Shown here one piece after another: positions 31,091 through 40,517 of a DNA stretch of 64,000 bases. Below the pieces are notes generated by a model, which was not told the origin of the DNA, did not search any database, and saw only the letters and a program-made list of their open reading frames with translations. The stretch spans positions 1,984,001-2,048,000 of the forward strand of contig NZ_CP176366.1 of assembly GCF_046244385.1 (NCBI RefSeq), given 5' to 3'. The number at the start of each line of letters is the position of its first letter. Within the stretch, counting starts at the first letter, position 1. The position numbers were made by a program, and so were the translations under genes. The stretch comes from Methanospirillum stamsii. Lineage in GTDB: Archaea; Halobacteriota; Methanomicrobia; Methanomicrobiales; Methanospirillaceae.

Positions 31091-32746
31091 TTACATACCC
31101 ATTCCCATATCGCCCATTCCACCCATACCGCCCATGCCTCCCATTCCGCCTGGTGGCATATCCGGAGCGGCTGACTTGGCTGATGCGATAATGTCGTCGA
31201 TACGCAGGATCATAACTGCGGCTTCTGCGGCACTTGCAATTGCCTGTGTCTTTACACGCAGTGGTTCGACAACTCCTTCCTTGTACATGTCTGCCGGTTT
31301 TGCTTCAAAGACATTCAGACCGACTGTCTTCTGACCTTTTTCGTGGGCTGCACGAAGTTCAACAAGCATGTCGATCGGGTCAAGACCTGCATTCTCTGCA
31401 AGAGTCCGGGGAATAATCTCGAGTGCTGCTGCAAATGATTCGATAGCGAGCTGGGCACGTCCACCGACACTTGCTGCGTATTCACGAAGGCGTAAAGACA
31501 GCTCTGTCTCCGGAGCTCCTCCACCTGCTACACACTTCTTGTCTTCGAGGACAACACCGACAACACGGATTGCATCTTCGAATGCCCTGTCAAGTTCTGC
31601 AACAACATGCTCGGTTCCTCCACGGACGATGATGGAGACTGCTTTTGGGTTCTTGCATTCTTCGACAAAGATCATCTCTTCGCCGGAGATCTTCCGCTCT
31701 TCAACAATTCCTGCATATCCAAGTTCTGAACCCTGGATTGCATCGATGCTGGAGATGATGGATGCACCGGTTGCACGGTTCAGTTTTTCCATGTCGGATT
31801 TCTTGACACGGCGGACTGCAAGAACGCCTGCCTTTGCAAGATAGTGCTGAGCAATGTCGTCAATACCCTTCTGACAGAAGACAACCTTTGCACCACTCTT
31901 GATAACCTTGTCGACGATGGACTTTATCATCCGTTCTTCTTCGTCAAGGAATGCCTGGAGCTGGTCTGGGCTTGTAATATTGATCTCTGCGTCAACTTCG
32001 GTTTTCTTGAACTCGATAGCTGCGTTGAGGAGCATTATTTTTGCTTTGGTAACCTTTTCAGGCATACCCGGGTGTACACGTTCCTTGTCGATGACCATTC
32101 CAAGAATGATCTCGGAATCTTCGATTGACCCACCGACTTTCTTTTCAATCTTGATATTCTCAGTGTCAACCGAGCCATCAGTCTCGGCAACCATGGTGAC
32201 TGCCTTGACTACAAGGTCACAAAGGCTTTCCTTTGCTGCTTCTGCGCCCTTTCCGGTCATTGCGGTCTCGGCGATTTTCTTCAGAATCTTTGTATCTTTT
32301 GCCTTGACGTCGATTGCAATGATCTTCAGCAGTTCCTGTGCCTTCTCTGCTGCCATCCGGTATCCGTGTGCGATAACCGTCGGGTGAACATCCTGTTCAA
32401 GGAGTTCTTCAGAGCGTTTCAGGAGTTCTCCGGCAATAACTACAGCGGTAGTGGTTCCGTCACCGACCTCGTCATCCTGGGTCTTTGCGACTTCCACCAT
32501 CATTTTGGCAGCCGGGTGTTCAATGTCCATCTCTTTGAGGATGGTAACTCCGTCATTGGTAATTACAACATCACCAATGGTATCTACCAGCATCTTGTCC
32601 ATGCCCTTTGGTCCGAGAGTAGTCCGGACTGCATTGGCAACGGCCTTAGCTGCGGCGATGTTCATGCCCTGTGCATCGCGCCCGCGTGTACGGGAACTTC
32701 CTTCTTTAAGGATAAGAATTGGCTGTCCTCCAAGTTGTGTCGCCAT
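31091..32746 (-). CDS. Thermosome subunit (group II chaperonin)
   Basis: A 551-residue ATP-driven folding chaperonin. It has T-L-G-P-K-G-M-D-K-M, N-D-G-V-T-I-L-K-E-M and G-D-G-T-T-T-A-V-V in the equatorial domain, V-A-G-G-G-A-P-E near residue 400, and a C-terminal G-G-M repeat tail that projects into the cavity. The length is typical. A TATA box (TTTTTATATAG) lies about 45-55 bp upstream. The next gene upstream is a DNA-binding regulator in the same direction, but a separate promoter suggests independent control. Confidence 0.97.
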   Translation of the reverse strand: MATQLGGQPILILKEGSSRTRGRDAQGMNIAAAKAVANAVRTTLGPKGMDKMLVDTIGDVVITNDGVTILKEMDIEHPAAKMMVEVAKTQDDEVGDGTTTAVVIAGELLKRSEELLEQDVHPTVIAHGYRMAAEKAQELLKIIAIDVKAKDTKILKKIAETAMTGKGAEAAKESLCDLVVKAVTMVAETDGSVDTENIKIEKKVGGSIEDSEIILGMVIDKERVHPGMPEKVTKAKIMLLNAAIEFKKTEVDAEINITSPDQLQAFLDEEERMIKSIVDKVIKSGAKVVFCQKGIDDIAQHYLAKAGVLAVRRVKKSDMEKLNRATGASIISSIDAIQGSELGYAGIVEERKISGEEMIFVEECKNPKAVSIIVRGGTEHVVAELDRAFEDAIRVVGVVLEDKKCVAGGGAPETELSLRLREYAASVGGRAQLAIESFAAALEIIPRTLAENAGLDPIDMLVELRAAHEKGQKTVGLNVFEAKPADMYKEGVVEPLRVKTQAIASAAEAAVMILRIDDIIASAKSAAPDMPPGGMGGMGGMGGMGDMGMGM

Positions 32747-32785
32747 AAAATATCACCACGTTGTAGGATAAGGTTGTTTAGTGGT

Positions 32786-32799
32786 TCTATATAAAAATA
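32786..32799 (-). promoter_or_regulatory. TATA box of the thermosome gene
   Basis: The minus strand reads GATATTTTTATATAG just after the upstream gene's stop, about 40-52 bp before the ATG at 32746. It gives a leader of about 20-25 bases that includes GGTGATATTTT before the start. Confidence 0.6.
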
Positions 32800-33714
32800 T
32801 CAGTTTAATATCAGGTTGATGAGGTCATCAGGTTCATCAAGAGAAAGAAGGGAATCTTCGCTGATCATAAGTGTACGTCCGATTCTGCGTTGTCTTTGAT
32901 CATCGGTCATAATGCACATGGCATGTGTCCGCGTCACCTGGGAAATATTGCCGATGATCCCTGCACGTCGTGACAATTTCTGGGATGAACCATATCCGGT
33001 AAGAATTGTATGCGAATCATATCTGACCAGTGCCTGAAAGGGAGCACGATACATCGGCTGGATATCCATTCCCATCTCCTCAATAACAGCTCTGATAGGA
33101 ATCTCATCTGGTTTTTTTGCCGGTTCCTCAAAATGAGAATTATACTGGATAAGGTCTATTGGTTCGACCACGCCGGAATCAAAGGTTTCCTCGATTCGAA
33201 GAGCAATCTCAATGGTGGTTCCCATTCCGGCTTCGTATTTAGCAACGGTTCTGCGGGAGACACCCAGAATCTGCCCGAGGTCTCCCAGTGAAAGACTGGA
33301 GTTTTCTCTGAGTTCCCGAAGTCTTTCCCCGCTGATATTAACATATAAACCACCCGGCGAGGCATAAATCAGGGGAGGTGAACCTTCTACAAAATAGTCG
33401 TGAAGGGTTGGATAATTTATTGCAAAAATACCATACCGTACATAAACTGCGCCACGTTCAAGTTCAGCATCACGAGCTCTTTCACCGACAATGAGTGGTG
33501 AACCGGAGAGATTTCGTGCTATCCTGTCAAGATCACGGGCATTCTCTTCGCTGATACTGTCAATGTGCGAAATAACCTTAAGGACAAGGATCTGATCTCC
33601 ATTACTTGCAATAATGTCGAAACTCTTAGGTCTCATTGCAAAAAGCTCGGACACTTCGTATCCGGCCATAATCATCACACTGATGACATTACGGAGCAGA
33701 CGATCCTGGGACAT
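32800..33714 (-). CDS. Archaeal HTH regulator (COG1395-like)
   Basis: A 304-residue protein with an N-terminal restriction-endonuclease-like domain (S-F-D-I-I-A-S-N-G-D-Q-I-L-V-L-K-V) and a central Cro/C1-type HTH: R-E-L-R-E-N-S-S-L-S-L-G-D-L-G-Q-I-L-G-V-S-R-R-T-V-A-K-Y-E. The C-terminal domain is of unknown function. This layout is typical of a conserved archaeal regulator family (COG1395). It is divergent from tiaS and upstream of the thermosome gene, which it might control, although that is only positional. Confidence 0.85.
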   Translation of the reverse strand: MSQDRLLRNVISVMIMAGYEVSELFAMRPKSFDIIASNGDQILVLKVISHIDSISEENARDLDRIARNLSGSPLIVGERARDAELERGAVYVRYGIFAINYPTLHDYFVEGSPPLIYASPGGLYVNISGERLRELRENSSLSLGDLGQILGVSRRTVAKYEAGMGTTIEIALRIEETFDSGVVEPIDLIQYNSHFEEPAKKPDEIPIRAVIEEMGMDIQPMYRAPFQALVRYDSHTILTGYGSSQKLSRRAGIIGNISQVTRTHAMCIMTDDQRQRRIGRTLMISEDSLLSLDEPDDLINLILN

Positions 33715-33840
33715 TTACCGTTTATGATACTTGTATTATTCCTGTACATAAGCAATCCGGTGCGCAGTTGAATAAAACGGTCAAACCTGAAGAATGAATA
33801 ATATGAATATTCAACGCAACGCTGCTCGGAAAACGATGTT

Positions 33841-35085
33841 ATGAGTGATGTTCTTTTTTATCTCGGTCTTGATGATACTGATGCTCCTGAGGGTATGTGC
33901 ACAACATGGCTTGGTACTTTACTCGCACAAACATTGCAGAAATCCGGGATGAGGGTTTTAGAGTCGCGACTGGTACGCCTCAATCCGACAATTCCCTATA
34001 AGACTCGCGGAAATGCTGCGATTTGTCTGCAAATCAAAGGAGATCCCGCTTATGCTTTCATGGTAGCATGTGAGATGGTAAGCTCCCATGCGGTCCTGTC
34101 CTGTCAGAATACTCATCCTGGAATTGTGGTATCGTTAAGAAAACCCCCTTCAGATTTTTATTTAAAAGCAGTAACTGATATCTGTTCAATCGAGGAAGCG
34201 AAGAGAATAATCTCCGAATATGCTTTGTACCATCAGGAGTACAAACTCGGTCGTGGTCTTATCGGAGCTACTGCAGCAATATGTAGTGAGTTTTCTGATT
34301 TCACCTGGGAATTCCTGGCGTACAGAAAAAGAGATCGGTTTTTAGTTCCCAGAATATTTGATGCCGATAGTTTTTTCTTATCCGAAGAACTCACTTCACC
34401 TAAAACCTGGGATACCTGGGATTATGATGAAGCCCGTCCGGTCTGTATCCCTCACAGTCCGGATCCTGTTTTATATGGGATTCGTGGAGATTCTCCATTC
34501 TCCGTTGCTCATGCCGCTTCTGTGATTAATTCAGAACCATATGATTTATTCCATATTTGGAAGACAAATCAGGGCACCGATGCTCATCTGGTCTTATTCA
34601 CCGGAGACAATCTTCATGAGGGTGTTTCGTATTTTATGAAGGGAACGGTTCTTGAAGATCCGGTTACAAAGGAAGGTGGTCATGTATCGTTCCGTCTCCA
34701 GGTTGAATCATCCACAATACTGTGTATGGCGTTCGAGCCCACCAAGAAGTTCAGGGATTATGTCCGGTTGCTAAGGAAAGGAGATGTAATCCTTGCAGCC
34801 GGAAGTTTTCTTAGGGATACCCTGAACCTTGAGAAGTTTTTTCTGTATTCAGCAGAACCTTACGCGATTAAAAAAGTCCCGGTCTGTCCGGTCTGCAATA
34901 AAAGGATGACCAGTGCCGGGTCAGGGAAGGGATATAAATGTCGATCCTGTGGTCATCGGGAACGTACCTATGAGAATGAGTATCAGGACCGGGCAATCAG
35001 TCAGGGGTGGTATGAAGTTCCCCCTGGTTCAAGGAGGCATCTTTCAAGGCCCCTGAAACGAGGATTTGTTTCGCCTGACCTCTGA
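33841..35085 (+). CDS. tiaS: tRNA(Ile2) 2-agmatinylcytidine synthetase
   Basis: A 414-residue archaeal enzyme that attaches agmatine to C34 of the CAU-anticodon tRNA-Ile. The N-terminus L-G-L-D-D-T-D-A-P-E-G-M-C-T-T is the kinase-like motif, followed by R-L-V-R-L-N-P-T-I-P-Y-K-T-R-G-N-A-A. An OB-like domain is around 270-350, and a C-terminal zinc ribbon has C-P-V-C and C-R-S-C-G. Length and domain order match TiaS. Confidence 0.93.
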   Translation: MSDVLFYLGLDDTDAPEGMCTTWLGTLLAQTLQKSGMRVLESRLVRLNPTIPYKTRGNAAICLQIKGDPAYAFMVACEMVSSHAVLSCQNTHPGIVVSLRKPPSDFYLKAVTDICSIEEAKRIISEYALYHQEYKLGRGLIGATAAICSEFSDFTWEFLAYRKRDRFLVPRIFDADSFFLSEELTSPKTWDTWDYDEARPVCIPHSPDPVLYGIRGDSPFSVAHAASVINSEPYDLFHIWKTNQGTDAHLVLFTGDNLHEGVSYFMKGTVLEDPVTKEGGHVSFRLQVESSTILCMAFEPTKKFRDYVRLLRKGDVILAAGSFLRDTLNLEKFFLYSAEPYAIKKVPVCPVCNKRMTSAGSGKGYKCRSCGHRERTYENEYQDRAISQGWYEVPPGSRRHLSRPLKRGFVSPDL

Positions 35086-35132
35086 CTATGATACATCAGA
35101 TACTTGGTATTTGAGCGCATATTATAAGGGGT

Positions 35133-36059
35133 ATGGAATGTGAAGTGCCGGTAAAGCAGGTGCATCTGAAACCTGGTATGACGGTTGAAAACCTGATACA
35201 GGTGATGGAACAGGCAGGCGCATATAATGGCGGGGCTCTGACCCGTGCTGTGCAGATAACCGGTACGATGTTCGAAAGAAAAGATATGACCCGTTTTTTC
35301 GGACTGGCTGGTGCCATGGTTCCGGCAGGCATGGGAGGGATCATCTCAGATTTGATGGATGCAGGATATGTTGATGCTCTCGTCTCAACCGGTGCCAATC
35401 TCACTCATGATGTCATCGAGGCAATCGGGTGTCATCATTACCGGGGCACGGAAAAGTGCAATGATGTAGAACTCAGGCATGATGAGATCAACCGTATATA
35501 TGATGTCTATCTTCCGAATGAGTCTTTTATTCAATTTGAAGAGTTTATGCAGGATGTCCTTTCAAAAATTCCTGATGGCTCAGTTCTCTCAATTTCCGAA
35601 CTTTTAGAACACATTGGTTCTCATTTAAAAACCGGGATCCTTGCAACTGCTGCCCGGAACAAAATTCCTGTCTTCTGTCCGGCAGTTCAGGATTCAATGA
35701 TAGGTCTGCAGTTCTGGCTCTACAGGCAGACTCACAAGATTGTTGTTGATGCATTCGCGGATATGAACAGGATTATGGACATCTGTTTTTCAGCAGAAGT
35801 TGCCGGAGCATTTCTCATCGGAGGGGGAGTCCCGAAGAATTATATATTGCAGAGTATGCTGATGACTCCGAAAGGGTTTACTTATGCAGTACAGCTTACC
35901 GGTGACCGACCTGATCTCGGTGGTCTTTCAGGAGCTACCCTGGATGAAGCCAGGTCATGGGGTAAAGTGGATGAGGATGCAAAGACGGTTACCGTCTATG
36001 GGGATGCAACCATCACCCTGCCTCTTATTATCTCTGCAGCACTGGAGAGAATTGTATGA
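35133..36059 (+). CDS. dys: Deoxyhypusine synthase
   Basis: A 308-residue NAD enzyme that makes deoxyhypusine on aIF5A. The family features are V-S-T-G-A-N-L-T-H-D near residue 89, G-G-G-V-P-K-N-Y near residue 231 and the active-site lysine in A-R-S-W-G-K-V-D near the C-terminus. The start at 35133 follows GGGGT. The pyrF start overlaps its stop by four bases. Confidence 0.95.
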   Translation: MECEVPVKQVHLKPGMTVENLIQVMEQAGAYNGGALTRAVQITGTMFERKDMTRFFGLAGAMVPAGMGGIISDLMDAGYVDALVSTGANLTHDVIEAIGCHHYRGTEKCNDVELRHDEINRIYDVYLPNESFIQFEEFMQDVLSKIPDGSVLSISELLEHIGSHLKTGILATAARNKIPVFCPAVQDSMIGLQFWLYRQTHKIVVDAFADMNRIMDICFSAEVAGAFLIGGGVPKNYILQSMLMTPKGFTYAVQLTGDRPDLGGLSGATLDEARSWGKVDEDAKTVTVYGDATITLPLIISAALERIV

Positions 36060-36697
36060 CTGAAATAATCCTCGCCCTCGATGTCATGAAAAAAGACAAG
36101 GCCGTCTCAATTGTTCAAAAGGCAGCGCCTTATATTGACAAAGTAAAAATCGGGTATCCGCTGGTACTTGCTGAGGGTCTTGGAATTGCAGAAATATTAT
36201 CTGAATACAAAAAACCCCTGATCGCTGATTTTAAGGTTGCAGATATTCCCAATACCACACGCCTTATTGCAGAGGAGGTCTTTTCCCGCGGGTTTTCTGC
36301 TATCATTTGTCATGGATTTGTCGGACATGATTCTGTCCGGGCATGTGTGGAGACCGCTCATGAAAACATGGGAGAGTGCTATGTGGTGACGGAGATGAGT
36401 CATCCCGGTGCAGTTGATTTCTTCCATGGCGGGGTTGCTGAACGGATTGCAGAGCTTGTCTGTGAAGCGGGTGCAGATGGAATTATTGCACCAGCTACAC
36501 GGCCTGAAAGGACCGCAGTTTTGCGCAGTCTTATCGGGAATAAAAAGATCCTCTCACCCGGAGTTGGTGCCCAGGGCGGGGATCCGGATGCAATCGCCGG
36601 TATTGTGGATGGAATCATTGTTGGAAGGGCAATTTATGAGTCATCTGATCCGGCAGCAGCAGCACGCCAGTACTCATGTTTCAGGACTGGTATTTGA
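36056..36697 (+). CDS. pyrF: Orotidine 5'-phosphate decarboxylase
   Basis: A 213-residue TIM-barrel enzyme making UMP. Catalytic residues are in A-D-F-K-V-A-D-I-P-N-T (Asp-Lys-Asp triad) and the phosphate loop is at L-S-P-G-V-G-A-Q-G-G and I-I-V-G-R-A-I-Y. Length is typical of archaeal PyrF. It is coupled to the deoxyhypusine synthase gene by a four-base overlap. Confidence 0.95.
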   Translation: MTEIILALDVMKKDKAVSIVQKAAPYIDKVKIGYPLVLAEGLGIAEILSEYKKPLIADFKVADIPNTTRLIAEEVFSRGFSAIICHGFVGHDSVRACVETAHENMGECYVVTEMSHPGAVDFFHGGVAERIAELVCEAGADGIIAPATRPERTAVLRSLIGNKKILSPGVGAQGGDPDAIAGIVDGIIVGRAIYESSDPAAAARQYSCFRTGI

Positions 36698-36747
36698 GGT
36701 AATTATTTTTGTTTTCCAATATGCTAAAAGGAATAACGTGAATACCT

Positions 36748-37116
36748 ATGAGTATGAACTGGACTGCTGAACAGCTCAGGATTGCAGATAAATACACCTG
36801 CAAAGATGAAATTCCTGAAAATGAACGAAGATATAAATGTCATACCTGTCACCGTATCGTTGATGAGAGTCCATGCCCGGTCTGTGGCGATGTGAATCCT
36901 GAAATCATGTGCCCGCTTGATAATTGCGATTGTTCTCATGAGATTACCGGGACTATTGAATACTGCCCATTGTGTGGCGAGCCGGTATGCCCGGAGTGCG
37001 GTTGTCATGATGTTGTCCAGATTAGCCGTGTTACGGGATATCTTCAGGATGTTTCCGGATGGAATGCAGGGAAACAACAGGAATTAAAAGATCGTCAGCG
37101 TTATAGTGTGGCATGA
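36748..37116 (+). CDS. Small zinc protein with glycyl-radical-like C-terminus (NrdD-like)
   Basis: A 122-residue protein. Its middle carries four cysteine pairs (C-H-T-C, C-P-V-C-G, C-P-L-C-G, C-P-E-C-G-C) for two or more zinc sites. Its C-terminus has S-R-V-T-G-Y-L-Q-D-V, then W-N-A-G-K-Q-Q-E-L-K-D-R, which resembles the radical-bearing tail of anaerobic ribonucleotide reductase (R-V-C-G-Y-L, then F-N-x-G-K-x-x-E). The large catalytic domain is absent. Its role is unknown: a spare radical domain, a regulator or an unrelated zinc protein. cbiZ overlaps its stop. Confidence 0.75.
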   Translation: MSMNWTAEQLRIADKYTCKDEIPENERRYKCHTCHRIVDESPCPVCGDVNPEIMCPLDNCDCSHEITGTIEYCPLCGEPVCPECGCHDVVQISRVTGYLQDVSGWNAGKQQELKDRQRYSVA

Positions 37117-38015
37117 GGTATTACCTCAAATCTTCTTCCCTGGTAATCAGGGGATCATTTCGGGCTTTAAGTTCCGGTCATGATGGTGGTATCCGGAATT
37201 GTACAACTCTTTTAAATCACCAGGTGAAACCGGGATTTTCCGAAAGTCCGGATTTCCTTATTGAAAATCTGGTTATGTCATTAGGCCTCTTAAAGAAGGA
37301 TTCTGTATGTCTTCTCACCGCGGTGTCGATGAATAATTTATGTATTCTCTCTATTGATCCGGTTACCGTCTTCATCACCGCTGGGATCACTCATCCTGAC
37401 CCGGGATCCTCCTTATCTGATAATAAAAACCCGGAGGCCGGGACAATAAATATCATTGTTGTTACGAGGGATTTTTCTGACCAGGGTCTGGTTGATGCGG
37501 TAATTACTGCAACTGAAGCGAAGGTTCTGGGGCTTCGGGAGTCCGGGCACTCTTTTGCCGGAACTCTTACTGATGCGGTAATTGTTGCGTCAGAAGACCC
37601 GGGGTCAGTTCGGTACGCTGGTAGTGCAACAGATGTCGGTAAAAAGATCCATGAAGCGGTTTTTTTCGGGGTTCAGGAAGCCCTTAAAAAGCCTATAATC
37701 AGTGATGGACATACAAAACCCTCCTTTTTTATCTGGAGTAGTATCGGAGGCAATCACTGGATGTTATGGGAGAAAAATAATTGTCCGTACTACCCCTGTC
37801 ATTTTCCTGGTCAGTGCTGTGATTTTTGTTATTGTCCCTTATATCCCTGTGGGGATACCAGTCTTGGTGACTGGATAGAAAAACCCGGAAAAAAACCAAT
37901 CTGGGGATGTACCAGATGTATCCTCAATCATTCTCCGCAGGTGACCCGGCACCTCTTGAGAAATCCGGAAGCGTCTCTTTCTGAATTGAAAGCAGTTTTT
38001 TTAAATAAATCCTGA
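37113..38015 (+). CDS. cbiZ: Adenosylcobinamide amidohydrolase with Cys-rich tail
   Basis: A 300-residue protein. Residues 1-205 match CbiZ: F-R-A-L-S-S-G-H-D-G-G-I near the N-terminus, S-V-C-L-L-T-A-V-S-M-N-N and a G-S-A-T-D near residue 170. CbiZ cleaves the nucleotide-loop side chain of corrinoids for salvage. Residues about 210-300 form an extra Cys/His-rich domain (C-P-Y-Y-P-C, then C-C-D-F-C-Y-C-P-L-Y-P-C, then C-T-R-C), perhaps an iron-sulfur or zinc module. Confidence 0.8.
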   Translation: MRYYLKSSSLVIRGSFRALSSGHDGGIRNCTTLLNHQVKPGFSESPDFLIENLVMSLGLLKKDSVCLLTAVSMNNLCILSIDPVTVFITAGITHPDPGSSLSDNKNPEAGTINIIVVTRDFSDQGLVDAVITATEAKVLGLRESGHSFAGTLTDAVIVASEDPGSVRYAGSATDVGKKIHEAVFFGVQEALKKPIISDGHTKPSFFIWSSIGGNHWMLWEKNNCPYYPCHFPGQCCDFCYCPLYPCGDTSLGDWIEKPGKKPIWGCTRCILNHSPQVTRHLLRNPEASLSELKAVFLNKS

Positions 38016-38104
38016 TATTCCTTTTAATCATTCCGGTATTACTTTCACCCTCCGGGTATGCGGTTTTATATGTTCCATCAACTGACCTATGCAATGGAGA
38101 TGAA

Positions 38105-39934
38105 ATGGAACTTAAAGAAATTGCAGACAGGATCTCCGAAAAATTTGCAGCAGAAGGTCATATAATTGACCGGGCTAAATTAGAGGAGAAGATCAACCGT
38201 TTTGTGGAAGAGTTTTCTGTTCCCCCCGCAGAAGCGGAACGGTCAATAATAGGTGATTATGCCCGGCAATTTGGAATGGAAATTCCTTCTGCCAGTCCAC
38301 CCAGACAAGACGCAGATGCAGTAACTCTTATTTCAGAGATTCAGGCAGAGCAGTGGGTAACCGTTGAAGGACAGATTGTAACACTCATTCCGTCACGTTC
38401 TCCTTCAGTTGCCCAGAGCGGGGTAATCTCTGATCAAAGCGGGACAATGCGTTTTACGGTCTGGGCGAAAGCGAATGCTCCGGTTATGGAACAGGGAAAA
38501 TGGTACCGGCTGGAATCAGCAGTGGCTGACGAATATAATGGCCAGGTAAGCCTGAAAGTCCATTCCGGAACTACGATAACAGAACTCTCTCCTGAATCTG
38601 TTCCGGAAACCGTTATTACTGCAGTATCAGAAATAAAACCAAAACGATGGATAGCAGTTGAAGGTGAAGTAACAACACTTTTTCCGCCAAGGTCTCCTTC
38701 GATTGCTCAGTCCGGGATCCTTGCTGATAATTCCGGAACAATACGCTTTACGGTCTGGGCTTCAGCGAATGCACCTTTACTTGAACAGGGTCACTGGTAC
38801 CATCTTGAGCTTGTTGAATCAGACGAGTTTAACGGGCAGGTCTCAATAAAAGTTCATGCCGGAACGAAAATTACTCCGGTATCAAAAGATGAGTTACCTC
38901 AAATAGAAAAAACACCCGTCGGGCAGTTAAAGCCGGGTGTAGCCTTGGTTCATGGGAAAGTTGTAACGATAGAGAAACAACCTTCAGAACAAATACTGCA
39001 GAGGGGAGTAATTGCTGATGATTCCGGTGCGATAAGGTTCATTATCCGGAATAATCCCGGTGCAGAACCCTTGGTTGAAAACCAGTGGTATACAATAAAC
39101 GGCGCAGTCGTGGACAGATACCGGGGGACTTTAAGTATGCAGATACCCCCTGGATCAGCTGAGCCGCTTGAAGAAGATACCAGCATCAGACCAAATATTA
39201 TCCCAATTACTCAGGCAGGCCCGGGTATTGTCTGTCTCCGGGTTAAGATGGTTCAGGAATATGAAAGTACGTCTGATCGTCTGCTCCAGGCAGGGATTCT
39301 GGGCGATGAATCCGGCACCATCCGGTTCACCATCTGGAAGGATGATAATTCTGTCAGATTGGATCCGGATACGGTTTATAGCATCTATTATGCTTCGGTT
39401 GATGAGTTTAACTCCCGTCTTTCGGTGACATTAAACGGGGCAACCTGTATTCCTGAAGAAAATGTAACGATGCAGGTGAGAACCTCCAATGAAGAGGTAT
39501 GTGGTGCATTTGTTCACCTTTCACCGGGATCTGGGCTTATCAAACGCTGTCCGGTTGAAGGATGCGGAAGAGTTCTGTCCAGGCAGAATTATTGTCCGGT
39601 GCATGAAATACAACCCAATTATGTGTATGATCTCAGGGTTAAAGGGTGGCTTGACACCGGAGTTAAAACGTATGATACCATTATTTCGAGAGAAGGTGTC
39701 GAAGAACTTACCGGACTGAACCTCATTTCAGCCCAGGAGATGGCTGAAAATGATCCTCTTGGTCTTGAAACCGTGTTTTATCATATGAATGAACAGATTC
39801 TGGGGAGATATCTTGTCTGCAGGGGACGCAGTCTTGACAACCGGTTTTTTGCATATAATTGTGAGTATCAAAAGTTTGATTCCGGTCTTCTGGCTGAACT
39901 GATTAACCGTGTGGAGGGAGAGTCTCATGAGTGA
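38105..39934 (+). CDS. Replication protein A, four OB-folds and zinc finger
   Basis: A 609-residue single-stranded-DNA-binding protein. After a helical N-terminus, four similar OB-folds lie at about 60-170, 170-275, 280-375 and 378-480, each with the pattern R-F-T-(V/I)-W or its variant (I-R-F-I-I-R in the third) after an S-G-(T/A) turn. A zinc finger follows (C-P-V-E-G-C and C-P-V-H near 490-510), then a fifth OB-like end. This matches euryarchaeal RPA. The partner gene overlaps its stop. Confidence 0.92.
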   Translation: MELKEIADRISEKFAAEGHIIDRAKLEEKINRFVEEFSVPPAEAERSIIGDYARQFGMEIPSASPPRQDADAVTLISEIQAEQWVTVEGQIVTLIPSRSPSVAQSGVISDQSGTMRFTVWAKANAPVMEQGKWYRLESAVADEYNGQVSLKVHSGTTITELSPESVPETVITAVSEIKPKRWIAVEGEVTTLFPPRSPSIAQSGILADNSGTIRFTVWASANAPLLEQGHWYHLELVESDEFNGQVSIKVHAGTKITPVSKDELPQIEKTPVGQLKPGVALVHGKVVTIEKQPSEQILQRGVIADDSGAIRFIIRNNPGAEPLVENQWYTINGAVVDRYRGTLSMQIPPGSAEPLEEDTSIRPNIIPITQAGPGIVCLRVKMVQEYESTSDRLLQAGILGDESGTIRFTIWKDDNSVRLDPDTVYSIYYASVDEFNSRLSVTLNGATCIPEENVTMQVRTSNEEVCGAFVHLSPGSGLIKRCPVEGCGRVLSRQNYCPVHEIQPNYVYDLRVKGWLDTGVKTYDTIISREGVEELTGLNLISAQEMAENDPLGLETVFYHMNEQILGRYLVCRGRSLDNRFFAYNCEYQKFDSGLLAELINRVEGESHE

Positions 39935-40502
39935 TAATGCAGCATTCCGTCGGTATGAGCGTGAACCTGCAAAAAGGGTTTTTGCAGCAGAGTTACGGGA
40001 AGCCTTTCACCATTTTCGTGAAGGAACCGATGAAAAAAGCCCGACTTTTATCCTTCTTCCGACCGGAGAACGGTGCAACCGTATTTTTATTGCCGGAACA
40101 CTGACAGAAAAGAAAAAATCAGAAGGAGAAGCAGTTTTCTATCAAATCCGGGTGATGGATCCGACTGGTACTTTTTTTGTTAGTGCAGGCAGTTATCAGC
40201 CAGAAGCCCTTCATCAGATCTCTACGATTGAATCTCCGGCTCATGTTGTTGTTATTGGCAAACCCGGAGTCTTCCAGTCACCGGATGGAAGAAATCTGGT
40301 GTCTGTCCGGGCAGAATCAATTACAGCGGTAGATAAGTCTGTTGTGGATTGCTGGATTCTTGATACTGCCAGGCTTTCTCTTGACCGTATTGAGAAGAAT
40401 ACCGATGACGCTGATCATCAGAAAGCTGCGGAGATCTATCAGCGGGCCTTGGACTCTTGGCGTCCTAAAATTAAGGATGCTCTCTCTTCAATTCAAATAT
40501 AA
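39927..40502 (+). CDS. RPA-associated OB-fold protein (COG3390-like)
   Basis: A 191-residue protein beginning MSDNAAFRRYEREPAKRVFA. The R-E-P-A-x-R-V-F-A motif and the OB-fold (R-I-F-I-A-G-T-L-T-E, then V-M-D-P-T-G-T-F-F-V) are typical of the small partner encoded beside RPA in euryarchaea. It probably forms part of the RPA complex. The start at 39927 overlaps the RPA stop by eight bases. Confidence 0.88.
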   Translation: MSDNAAFRRYEREPAKRVFAAELREAFHHFREGTDEKSPTFILLPTGERCNRIFIAGTLTEKKKSEGEAVFYQIRVMDPTGTFFVSAGSYQPEALHQISTIESPAHVVVIGKPGVFQSPDGRNLVSVRAESITAVDKSVVDCWILDTARLSLDRIEKNTDDADHQKAAEIYQRALDSWRPKIKDALSSIQI

Positions 40503-40517
40503 AATTTTTAAAAAAGG

